Assembly: GCA_025450955.1 (NCBI GenBank)
Contig: JANWLJ010000241.1
Coordinates: 1 to 6,163 of the forward strand
DNA from: Polyangium sp. (in: bacteria)
GTDB lineage: Bacteria; Myxococcota_A; Polyangia; Palsa-1104
Length of the DNA: 6,163 nt
Direction of reading: 5' to 3'
Positions 1-5,541 of the stretch are shown piece after piece. A model generated the notes under the pieces. That model was not told the DNA's origin. It did no database searches and saw nothing but the letters and a program-made list of their open reading frames with translations. How positions within the stretch are numbered: the first letter of the stretch is position 1; every line of letters begins with the position of its first letter. Both the position numbers and the translations under genes were made by a program.

Positions 1-1059
1 AACCTCGATCCCAAGCACGTCGAGCAGACCATCTTCGGCAACGTGCAGCAGGCGGCGGCCGACGCGAGCTATCTCGCGCGTCACGTCGGGCTGCGCGCGG
101 GCGCGCCGATTCCGTCGCCGGCGCTCACCCTCAACCGACTCTGCGGCTCGGGGTTTCAGGCGGTGATCTCGGGCGCCGAGCAGATCCTCCTCGGCGACGC
201 GGAGATCGTGCTCACCGGCGGGACCGAGTCGATGTCGCAGGCGCCGCACGTGGTGCGCGGGGCGCGCTGGGGGCTGCCGTTCGGAAAGCCGCAGCAGCTC
301 GGCGACACTTTGTGGGATGCGCTGACCGATTCGTACACCGGGATGCCGATGGCGATCACCGCCGAGAATCTGGCGGCGCAGTATTCGTTGTCGCGCCAGG
401 AGTGCGACGCCTATGCGCTGCGCTCGCAGAAGGCGTGGGCGGCGGCCAACGAGGCGGGGCGATTCAAAGAAGAGATCGTCGCCGTCGAGGTGAAGACGAA
501 AAAAGGTCCGGTGCAGTTCGCCATCGACGAGCACCCGCGGCCGCAGTCGACGCCGGAGGTGCTCGCGAAGCTGCCGCCGGTCTTCAACAAGGACGGCGTG
601 GTCACCGCCGGCCACGCCTCGGGCCTCGCCGACGGCGCGGGCGCGCGGGTGGTGTGCTCGAAGGAGGCCGGGCAGAAGCACGGTCTCAAGCCGCTCGCGC
701 GGATCGTCAACTGGGGCGTGGCGGGCTGCGATCCGAAGATCATGGGCATCGGGCCGGCGCCGGCGATCCGGCGCGCGCTCGAGCGCTCGGGGATGAAGCT
801 CGCCGACTTCGATCTGATCGAGGTCAACGAGGCGTTCGCGCCGCAGTACCTGGCGGTCGAAAAGGAGCTCGGGCTCGATCGCGAGCGCACCAACGTCGAC
901 GGCGGCGCGATCGCGATGGGCCATCCGCTCGGCGCCTCGGGCGCGCGCATCACCACCCACCTCGTCTACGAGCTCAGGCGGCGCGGCGGGCGGTTCGGCA
1001 TCGGGTCGGCCTGCATCGGCGGCGGCCAGGGCATCGCCATTCTGGTCGAAGCGCTGTAA
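1..1059 (+). CDS. 3-ketoacyl-CoA / acetyl-CoA thiolase, 5'-truncated
   Basis: Thiolase-family acyltransferase, which cleaves 3-ketoacyl-CoA to acetyl-CoA plus a shortened acyl-CoA, or condenses two acetyl-CoA in reverse; cytosolic. The frame is open from base 1 and has 352 codons. The nucleophilic cysteine lies in NRLCGSG (codon 48, bases 142-144). GGTESMSQAP, VNEAFAPQYLAVE and GHPLGASG (His at bases 922-924) follow, and the second catalytic cysteine is in CIGGGQG (bases 1012-1014). From memory of the family, the closest resemblance is to mitochondrial-type 3-ketoacyl-CoA thiolase (ACAA2), with shared stretches such as PLARIV and GCDP-IMGIGP. All three catalytic positions sit about 44 residues earlier than in that protein, so roughly 44 N-terminal residues lie upstream of the window. 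The GTG at 43 is internal and not the start. It is the first visible gene of a unit whose next ATG is 4 bases after its TAA. Family assignment is very secure; degradative versus biosynthetic direction cannot be read from sequence. Confidence 0.96.
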   Translation, partial: NLDPKHVEQTIFGNVQQAAADASYLARHVGLRAGAPIPSPALTLNRLCGSGFQAVISGAEQILLGDAEIVLTGGTESMSQAPHVVRGARWGLPFGKPQQLGDTLWDALTDSYTGMPMAITAENLAAQYSLSRQECDAYALRSQKAWAAANEAGRFKEEIVAVEVKTKKGPVQFAIDEHPRPQSTPEVLAKLPPVFNKDGVVTAGHASGLADGAGARVVCSKEAGQKHGLKPLARIVNWGVAGCDPKIMGIGPAPAIRRALERSGMKLADFDLIEVNEAFAPQYLAVEKELGLDRERTNVDGGAIAMGHPLGASGARITTHLVYELRRRGGRFGIGSACIGGGQGIAILVEAL

Positions 1060-1063
1060 GCAA

Positions 1064-2383
1064 ATGAGCGGCAGCGACAGCGACGGCGTGCTCGGCAAGC
1101 GGCCCGAGGAGCTGACCGAAGCGGACATCATCTACGACTGGAACGCGCTCGAGCGGCGCGGCTCTTTGTTCAAGCACAAGGTCTCGTTCTTCGACGAGAC
1201 GCTGCGCGACGGGGTGCAGTGCCCGTCGGTGGTCGATCCCAAGATCGAGGACAAGATCAAGCTGGTGCACCTGATGAACGACGTCGGCATCGACCACGTC
1301 GACATCGGGCTGCCCGGCGCGGGGCGGCGCGCGCAGGAGGACGTGCTCGAGCTCGGGCGCGAGATCCGCGACTCCAAGCTCCACATCCAGGCGGCGTGCG
1401 CGGCCCGCACCCACTTGAACGACGTGAGGCCGATCGTCGAGGCCTCGCAGAAGCTCGGCATGCCGATCGAGGTGATGGCCTACATCGGCTCCTCGCCGAT
1501 CCGGCTCTATGCCGAGGACTGGAGCCTGGAGGTGATGCTCCGGCGCTCCGCCGAGGCGATCGACTTCGGGGTGCGAAACGGGCTCAAGGTCACCTACGTC
1601 ACCGAGGACACCACCCGCTCGCGGCCCGAGGTGCTGGCGGCCCTCTTCCGCAACGCGATCGAGCACGGCGCGCACCGGCTCTGCCTGTGCGACACCGTCG
1701 GGCACGCCACTCCCGACGGGATCAAGAACCTCATCCAGTGGACCCGCAACTTCGTCTCCTCGATGGGGGTCTCGGTAGGCATCGACTGGCACGGCCACAA
1801 CGACCGCGGGCTCGGGGTCACCAACACCATTCACGCGCTCGAGTACGGCGCCGATCGCGCGCACGGGACCGTGCTCGGTCTCGGCGAGCGGGTGGGCAAC
1901 GCGTCGCTCGATCAGGTGCTGGTCAATTTGAAGCTGCTCGGCGAATTGCCGGGGCACGATCTGTCGAAGCTCTTGCTTTTGTGCCGGCTCACCGCCAAGG
2001 CTTGCCACGTCCCGATCCCCTACAACTATCCGCTGGTCGGCTCCGACGCGTTTCGCACCGCGACCGGCGTGCACGCCGCGGCGATCATCAAGGCGGAGAA
2101 GAAGGGCCACGCGTTTTTGGCCGATCGGATCTACTCGGGCGTGCCGGCGGGGCTGTTCGGGCGCGAGCAGGAGATCGAGATCGGCCACATGAGCGGCGAG
2201 TCGAACGTGCTCTACTGGTTGCGCAAGCGGCACATCGATCCCGAGGCGGAGCTGGTCGCGCGCATCCTCGGCGCGGCCAAGGGCACCGACCACCTGCTTA
2301 CCGAAGACGAAGTCCTCCAGGTCATCAAAGAACATCGCGCCGAGAGCGCGAAGAGCGCGGACAGCGCAGGGAAGACCGGCTAA
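1064..2383 (+). CDS. 2-isopropylmalate/homocitrate synthase-like (HMGL/DRE-TIM family) enzyme
   Basis: A 439-residue DRE-TIM metallolyase-superfamily enzyme of the LeuA/homocitrate synthase type. These condense acetyl-CoA with a 2-oxoacid (for LeuA, 2-oxoisovalerate in leucine synthesis). The TIM-barrel signature FFDETLRDG is at residues 42-50, with Asp44, Arg48 and Asp49 the expected metal/catalytic residues. The metal motif HGHND is at 243-247, GLGERVGN at 272-279 and TGVHAAAIIK at 334-343. An extra N-terminal stretch of about 35 residues precedes the barrel. The C-terminus ends near 425 in a low-complexity Ala/Ser/Lys tail. There is no room for the full LeuA regulatory domain (LeuA is usually over 500 residues), so leucine feedback may be absent or altered. 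It starts 4 bases after the thiolase stop with no strong ribosome binding site, suggesting translational coupling. Substrate is uncertain: isopropylmalate, homocitrate and citramalate synthases share this fold. Confidence 0.9.
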   Translation: MSGSDSDGVLGKRPEELTEADIIYDWNALERRGSLFKHKVSFFDETLRDGVQCPSVVDPKIEDKIKLVHLMNDVGIDHVDIGLPGAGRRAQEDVLELGREIRDSKLHIQAACAARTHLNDVRPIVEASQKLGMPIEVMAYIGSSPIRLYAEDWSLEVMLRRSAEAIDFGVRNGLKVTYVTEDTTRSRPEVLAALFRNAIEHGAHRLCLCDTVGHATPDGIKNLIQWTRNFVSSMGVSVGIDWHGHNDRGLGVTNTIHALEYGADRAHGTVLGLGERVGNASLDQVLVNLKLLGELPGHDLSKLLLLCRLTAKACHVPIPYNYPLVGSDAFRTATGVHAAAIIKAEKKGHAFLADRIYSGVPAGLFGREQEIEIGHMSGESNVLYWLRKRHIDPEAELVARILGAAKGTDHLLTEDEVLQVIKEHRAESAKSADSAGKTG

Positions 2384-2605
2384 ATGGCAATGAGCGGAAG
2401 TGGCAGCAACAATCTCCAGTTCAGCGGCGTGAAGGTCTTTTCGGCGACCATGGCGCAAGAGCGCGATCAGCTCGGCGAGAAGATCACCCAGTGGCTCAAG
2501 GCCAATCCGGGCGTCGAGATCATCGACAAGATCGTCACCCAGTCGAGCGACGAGGCGTTTCACTGCCTCGCGATCACGCTCTTTTACAACGCGTCCGCGA
2601 CGTAG
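2384..2605 (+). CDS. Small protein of unknown function coupled to the synthase gene
   Basis: A 73-residue protein I do not recognise with confidence. Its ATG follows the TAA of the preceding gene with no gap. AGGGAAG at 2368-2374 lies about 9 bases upstream and is a reasonable ribosome binding site, favouring this ATG over the in-frame ATG at 2390. After a Ser/Gly/Asn-rich N-terminus, VKVFSA (about residues 16-21) looks like a beta strand. A helix follows, roughly 24-40 (AQERDQLGEKITQWLKANP), then two strands around VEIIDKIVTQ and FHCLAITLFYN. This strand-helix-strand-strand pattern recalls small single-domain proteins such as Bacillus Cse60, but that is only a resemblance. No signal peptide, membrane segment or metal motif is seen. 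Its TAG stop lies inside the palindrome at 2602-2635. Placement suggests a partner or modulator of the upstream enzyme, which is inference. Confidence 0.75.
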   Translation: MAMSGSGSNNLQFSGVKVFSATMAQERDQLGEKITQWLKANPGVEIIDKIVTQSSDEAFHCLAITLFYNASAT

Positions 2606-2635
2606 CCGGCAGGCCGGGGCAAGCCCCGGCGCTAC
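2602..2635. repeat. REP-like GTAG palindrome between convergent genes (possible bidirectional terminator)
   Basis: A 34-base imperfect palindrome. The outer arms GTAGC (2602-2606) and GCTAC (2631-2635) pair over 5 bp. A one-sided 6-base bulge (2607-2612) follows, then a 7-bp inner stem GCCGGGG/CCCCGGC with a CAAG loop (2620-2623). Both strands begin 5'-GTAG, the hallmark head of REP elements mobilised by RAYT transposases, followed by a GC-rich bulged hairpin as in that class. The TAG stops of the genes on either side are part of the arms. No U-tract follows on either strand, so intrinsic termination would be imperfect. With only one copy in the window, repeat status is inferred from form. 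Confidence 0.6.
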
Positions 2636-3003
2636 GGGAGCTTGAGCGCGCCCGGCTGGGTGAGCTGCAGGACCACGTAGATCGCCAGGATGAGCCCGAG
2701 CATCACCAGCGAGAACAGCTCGTAGGGCACGCGCTCGACCAGCTTGCGCGGCGCGAACAGCCGGCCGCGCGAGCGCTTGCGGATCTTCTTGCGCACCCCG
2801 CCGACGAACCCGCTCGGCGCCACCATCCGATGGAGCTGCCCGACCGCGCCCACCGCGCGCTCGAAGCTCTGATACTCGCGCCGGCAGACGACGCACGCGC
2901 GAAGGTGCTCTTCCAGAGCGCCCGCCTGCTCGGCGGCCAGCTCCTCGTCCCAGTAGGCGCTGAACAGCTCCGCGGCCTGGGTATGGTCCACTTGATCCAT
3001 CAT
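2632..3003 (-). CDS. Zinc-binding anti-sigma factor (ZAS type), single-pass membrane protein
   Basis: A 123-residue anti-sigma factor, predicted to hold the sigma factor encoded immediately upstream inactive at the inner membrane. The N-terminal half carries the zinc-binding anti-sigma motif His33-x3-Cys37-x2-Cys40 (EEHLRACVVCRREY), preceded by a helix with ELFSAYWDEELA as is typical of the zf-HC2 group. A basic stretch (RKKIRKRSRGR, residues 71-81) precedes one hydrophobic segment at about 96-114 (LFSLVMLGLILAIYVVLQL), fitting a cytoplasmic N-terminus and one membrane span. Only about 9 residues follow, so there is no sizeable periplasmic sensor domain. That makes a cytoplasmic or redox/zinc cue, or another partner, more likely than classic RseA-type proteolysis (inference). 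Two consecutive ATGs (3003 and 3000) are possible starts. It begins 4 bases after the sigma-factor stop, and its own TAG stop lies in the convergent palindrome. Confidence 0.88.
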   Translation of the reverse strand: MMDQVDHTQAAELFSAYWDEELAAEQAGALEEHLRACVVCRREYQSFERAVGAVGQLHRMVAPSGFVGGVRKKIRKRSRGRLFAPRKLVERVPYELFSLVMLGLILAIYVVLQLTQPGALKLP

Positions 3004-3013
3004 AGTTCTACCT
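3004..3013 (-). promoter_or_regulatory. Ribosome binding site of the anti-sigma gene overlapping the sigma stop codon
   Basis: On the minus strand CAGGTAGAACTATGATG joins the two genes. The AGG (3013-3011) is the last sigma codon, and the following TAG is its stop. This places an AGG-type Shine-Dalgarno 7 bases before the first ATG and 10 before the second. The arrangement suggests translational coupling that keeps sigma and anti-sigma in proportion. Confidence 0.5.
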
Positions 3014-3592
3014 GAGCAGCTTCGCCATGTGGTCCTTGAGCTGGAGCCGGGCGCGGTGCAGCCGCGACTTGACCGTCCCGAGCTCGAGCCCGGTGATCGA
3101 CGAGATCTCTTCGTAGCTCAAATCCTCGACGTCGCGGAGGATCACCAGCACCCGGTGCTCCTCGTCGAGCTGGGCGATGCCGGCCTGGACCGAGCGCTCG
3201 AGCTCGAGCCCTTCGAGGATCGCGTCGGGGCCGTCGATGTGCGGGCGCATCGCGCTCGGCTGCGCGTCCTGCATCTCGCGCTCGGCCGCCTCGTTGAGCT
3301 CGCCGGTCGCTTTGTGAAAACGGCGCCCGAGATATTTCATCCGGTTCTTGCAGTGATTGGCCGCGATCCGGTAGAGCCAGGTCGAGAACTTGGCCTCACC
3401 GCGAAAGCTGTCGATCGCTTTGAAGACGGTGACGAACACCTCCTGCGCGACGTCCTCGGCCTCCTCCTGGCTGCCGAGCATCCGGTAGACCAGGTTGTAG
3501 ACCTTGTGCTGATACAGCCGCACCATCTCCTCGAACGCGCGCTCGTCGCGCTTTTGGAGTCGGCGGATGAGCATCCGCTCGCGCAGGGTCAT
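3008..3592 (-). CDS. ECF (RpoE-like) RNA polymerase sigma factor
   Basis: An extracytoplasmic-function sigma factor of about 194 residues. Region 2 spans about residues 16-91: DERAFEEMVRLYQ, then VYNLVYRMLGSQEEAEDVAQEVFV for core and -10 binding, then SFRGEAKFSTWLYRIAANHCKN, closely resembling E. coli RpoE. After a variable linker, region 4 (about 133-186) contains LRDVEDLSYEEISSITGLELGTVKSRLHRAR, the -35-binding helix-turn-helix. The frame extends to an ATG at 3619, but the promoter at 3626-3653 would start transcription at about 3618-3620. That leaves no leader for the upstream ATG, so I prefer the ATG at 3592 (MTLRERMLIRRLQ), about 27 bases into the transcript; MLIRRLQ at 3574 is a further option. 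None has a strong ribosome binding site. It is followed within 4 bases by its anti-sigma factor and is probably autoregulated. Family certain; regulon unknown. Confidence 0.93.
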   Translation of the reverse strand: MTLRERMLIRRLQKRDERAFEEMVRLYQHKVYNLVYRMLGSQEEAEDVAQEVFVTVFKAIDSFRGEAKFSTWLYRIAANHCKNRMKYLGRRFHKATGELNEAAEREMQDAQPSAMRPHIDGPDAILEGLELERSVQAGIAQLDEEHRVLVILRDVEDLSYEEISSITGLELGTVKSRLHRARLQLKDHMAKLLR

Positions 3593-3625
3593 GCCGATGA
3601 AGGCGGCATGCCCGCCCATGCATCG

Positions 3626-3653
3626 TTAGACCCCAGAGGCGCGCGCGAGTTCC
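3626..3653 (-). promoter_or_regulatory. Sigma-E-type promoter of the sigma/anti-sigma operon
   Basis: Minus strand: -35 GGAACT (3653-3648), a 16-base spacer (3647-3632) and -10 GTCTAA (3631-3626). Both hexamers match the consensus for E. coli sigma-E and related ECF sigmas (GGAACTT, about 15-16 bases, GTCTAA/TCTRA), with only the final -35 T replaced by C. It lies directly upstream of the RpoE-like gene, the usual site of ECF autoregulation. Predicted +1 is about 3618-3620. Confidence 0.8.
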
Positions 3654-3673
3654 CGCGAGGATGAAACCCGGCT

Positions 3674-4639
3674 TCAATTAACAAACAGGCGGAGGCCGAG
3701 CATGAGGAAGTTCTCGATGCCGCCCTGCACCTTGGTCCGGTAGCCGAGATCGATGGCGAAAGAGGGAGAGACATAGCCGAGGCCGAGCGACAGAAAGGTC
3801 GCCGGCAGCCCGGAATCGTACACCACGCCGGCGCGGATGGGCACCTTGCCCGCGATCAGCCACTCGAGGCCGGGGCCGAAGCGAGCGGTCACCCGCGAGT
3901 CGAGCGTGATCTTCCCGGTCATCGCGTCGATTTTGTAATTCTGATAGCCGGTGAAGTTGATCACGCTGTCGAAGTTGATGGTGAGCGACTCGATGGGCGA
4001 GAAGCCGACCCCGAGGCCGAGCGAGAGCGGCGACTCGCGGCTGCCGTGATCCCACAGGTTGTAGCCGACCGCGGCGATGCGAAATTTGTTGCCGAGGCGC
4101 ACCAGCATGCCGACGTCGAAGGTGACGCCGTTGACGGTGTCGAGGGTGAGGTGGCTCGGCATGGTGCCCGAGGGCAAGGGCGCGGTGGTGTCGAAGTGGA
4201 GATACTTCGCGGTCGCCCCGAGGATGAAGCTGTCGCCGAGCGGGACCGAGAGCGACAGGCCGGCGGCGTGGCCGGTGCGGGTGATCTGCGCCGAGTCGAC
4301 CTGGCCGCCCGCCCAGTTGAAGCCGAGCCGCGGGGTGGCGTAGATGTACGAGTAGAACAGGCCGGCGGCGACCCGCGAGGTGATCGAGTCGACCACCGAG
4401 ACGTTGACGTTGTGGCCGAGCTGCTCGACGTTGAACCCGTAGTCGGCCTCGATCGCGTACTGCCGGATCATCGACATGCCGGCGGGATTGAGCAGCGGCC
4501 CCTCGGCGCCGGTGGCGTCGGTGCGCATCGCCTCGCCCATCCCGAGCGCGCGCGCTCCGGGAAGATCGGCCTGCGCCCGCGCGACGCTCGCAGCTCCCAC
4601 GAGCACCACATACAGCAGGGCGACGACCGGACGGCGCAT
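3674..4639 (-). CDS. Outer-membrane beta-barrel protein (PorV/FadL-like), exported
   Basis: A 321-residue exported protein. Residues 1-22 form a signal peptide: MRRP, a hydrophobic core VVALLYVVLVGAASV, and an A-R-A cleavage site before QADLPG. The mature N-terminus has ARALGMGEAMRTDATGAEG followed by LLNPAGMS. This is the pattern of barrel proteins of the PorV/PorQ and FadL-like groups, in which an early GMG...NPAG motif precedes the barrel. The rest alternates short amphipathic strands and turns (GLSLSVPLGDSFILGATAKYL, LSLGLGVGFSP, FLSLGLGYVSPSFAIDLGYR). It ends in a strand, MLGLRLFVN, resembling a C-terminal barrel assembly signal. Barrel fold is inferred from pattern; ligand or transport role is unknown. 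The start at 4639 is chosen because GAGGAG precedes it by 5 bases and the signal peptide begins there; a GTG at 4663 would add 8 unneeded residues. It lies upstream of the sigma operon on the same strand but with separate promoters. Confidence 0.8.
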   Translation of the reverse strand: MRRPVVALLYVVLVGAASVARAQADLPGARALGMGEAMRTDATGAEGPLLNPAGMSMIRQYAIEADYGFNVEQLGHNVNVSVVDSITSRVAAGLFYSYIYATPRLGFNWAGGQVDSAQITRTGHAAGLSLSVPLGDSFILGATAKYLHFDTTAPLPSGTMPSHLTLDTVNGVTFDVGMLVRLGNKFRIAAVGYNLWDHGSRESPLSLGLGVGFSPIESLTINFDSVINFTGYQNYKIDAMTGKITLDSRVTARFGPGLEWLIAGKVPIRAGVVYDSGLPATFLSLGLGYVSPSFAIDLGYRTKVQGGIENFLMLGLRLFVN

Positions 4640-4644
4640 CGAAT

Positions 4645-4650
4645 CTCCTC
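4645..4650 (-). promoter_or_regulatory. Strong ribosome binding site of the outer-membrane protein gene
   Basis: GAGGAG on the minus strand, 5 bases before the ATG at 4639. It is the best Shine-Dalgarno sequence in the window and fixes the start of the signal peptide, ruling out the upstream GTG at 4663, which lies before it. Confidence 0.8.
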
Positions 4651-4677
4651 GCCGTCCGAACACTCGACGGCGTCATC

Positions 4678-4706
4678 ATCCTATCCAACGGAGATCCCCT
4701 GTCCAA
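4678..4706 (-). promoter_or_regulatory. Candidate housekeeping promoter of the outer-membrane protein gene
   Basis: Minus strand: TTGGAC (4706-4701), a 17-base spacer and TAGGAT (4683-4678), just after the RadC stop codon. The -10 matches 4 of 6 consensus positions and the -35 the key TTG, with ideal spacing. The predicted +1 near 4671 gives a leader of about 30 bases. It does not resemble the sigma-E-type promoter at 3626-3653, so the gene is probably not a direct target of the neighbouring sigma factor. Confidence 0.45.
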
Positions 4707-4710
4707 CATT

Positions 4711-5361
4711 TCACGCCGCCTGCTCCGAACGAAGGAGCCGACAAGATTCGGCGAAGCTGTAGTAGTCGTCGGCGGCGACGATCACGTGATCGAGGAGCGC
4801 GATGCCGACCAGCCGGCCGGCGTCCGCCAGCCGAAGCGTGAGATCGGCGTCGGCGTCGCTCGGCTCGCGATCTCCGCTCGGGTGGTTGTGGACCACGAGC
4901 GCCGCCTGCGCCGACTCGCGCAAAAGCGGGCGGAACACGTCGCGCGGCTCGACGTAGACCAGGTTGGCGGCGCCGACGCAGGGGACGAAATGGGTCACCA
5001 GCCGGTTGCGGGTGTCGAGGCCGAAGACGTGCAGCTCCGCGCGCTCGAGCCCGGCGAAGTGGCCGCGCAGCCGAGCGTGAACGTCGCGCGCGCTCTTGAT
5101 CGAATCGCCGCGCTGGAGCGGAACCGCGAGCGTGCGCCGGCCGAGCTCGAGCGCGGCCTTGAGCCGGCGCGCCCGCGCCTCGCCGAGCCCCGAGCGCGCC
5201 AGCTCGGCGACGCCCGCCTGCGCGAGGAGCTGCGCGGTGGGAAACAGCTTTGCGAGCGGCTCGGCTCCCGCACAAGGTCCGAGCGCGATCGCGATCAGCT
5301 CGCGATCGGAGAGCGCGGCGCCGTCGGTGGGCGGAAGGGAGCGCAGCAGTCGAGCCGGCAT
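4711..5361 (-). CDS. radC: RadC family JAB-domain protein
   Basis: A 216-residue RadC homologue, close to the usual length. The N-terminus has LSDRELIAIALG (17-28), the shortened equivalent of the RadC LSDAELLAILL segment. A helix-hairpin-helix region follows at about 45-75 (AGVAELARSGLGEARARRLKAALELGRR). The JAB/MPN domain spans about 90-212, with HVFGLDTRNRLV, VEPRDVFRPLL and the metal-binding signature VVHNHPSGDREPSDAD (His158, His160, Asp171), then DHVIVAADDYYSFAE. The PREVF motif common in RadC reads PRDVF here, a conservative Glu-to-Asp change. The role of RadC is unsettled; early claims of a repair function were not upheld, and members occur both as chromosomal housekeeping genes and in mobile DNA. 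The ATG at 5361 is the first sensible start, since the frame continues upstream only as antisense of the next gene. No clear ribosome binding site precedes it. Confidence 0.93.
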   Translation of the reverse strand: MPARLLRSLPPTDGAALSDRELIAIALGPCAGAEPLAKLFPTAQLLAQAGVAELARSGLGEARARRLKAALELGRRTLAVPLQRGDSIKSARDVHARLRGHFAGLERAELHVFGLDTRNRLVTHFVPCVGAANLVYVEPRDVFRPLLRESAQAALVVHNHPSGDREPSDADADLTLRLADAGRLVGIALLDHVIVAADDYYSFAESCRLLRSEQAA

Positions 5362-5541
5362 GGACGGGTGAGCTAGCAGCTCGCGTGCCGAGATCTGGCG
5401 GCGATTTTTCGCGGAGATTCGATACTGGAGCGCGGGCGCGTCCGCGAGCCGGGCGTGGTTCGTCCGGCAGCCGGAAAACGGCGAGCTCGATCCCGATGCA
5501 AAGCGATCGACGGCGAGGCGCAACGGATCTATGGATGGAGG
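5362..5541. other. Divergent intergenic region between radC and the FGE-family gene
   Basis: About 180 bases between two outward-facing genes, so it should hold promoters for both. I could not identify a convincing -35/-10 pair on either strand. A short perfect inverted repeat, GAGCT-AGC-AGCTC, lies at 5370-5382 just ahead of the radC ATG. An A/T-richer patch (GATTTTT, 5402-5408, and GATACT at 5421-5426) is the only obvious place for promoter melting. Both the plus frame of the downstream gene and the minus frame of radC stay open through this stretch, but neither upstream extension shows homology that I recognise. Confidence 0.5.

Noticed and set aside
974..2896. A 640-codon open frame on the minus strand opposite the synthase gene
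   Set aside because: It is antisense to a clearly homologous enzyme, has an Arg/Asp/Val/Gly-rich composition with no recognisable domain, and is explained by the lack of stop codons in GC-rich codon-biased DNA.
1219..3015. A 598-codon plus-strand frame overlapping the synthase, the small protein and the anti-sigma gene
   Set aside because: It crosses three well-supported genes in another frame and is highly Arg-rich, typical of a frame-shifted shadow.
3029..3664. A 211-codon plus-strand frame opposite the sigma factor
   Set aside because: Antisense shadow of a clear ECF sigma gene; composition is low-complexity Leu/Glu/Val/Arg and it would run over the sigma promoter.
3661..3680. Possible hairpin terminator just after the outer-membrane protein stop (GAAGCC/GGTTTC on the minus strand)
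   Set aside because: The arms leave a loop of one base or need a G-T pair and shorter stem, and no U-tract follows; too weak to call.
4640..4663. GTG at 4663 as the start of the outer-membrane protein
   Set aside because: It adds 8 residues before an otherwise standard signal peptide and lies upstream of the strong GAGGAG site that serves the ATG at 4639.
4046..4841. Plus-strand open frames opposite the outer-membrane protein gene
   Set aside because: They are antisense shadows with no start signals or domains.
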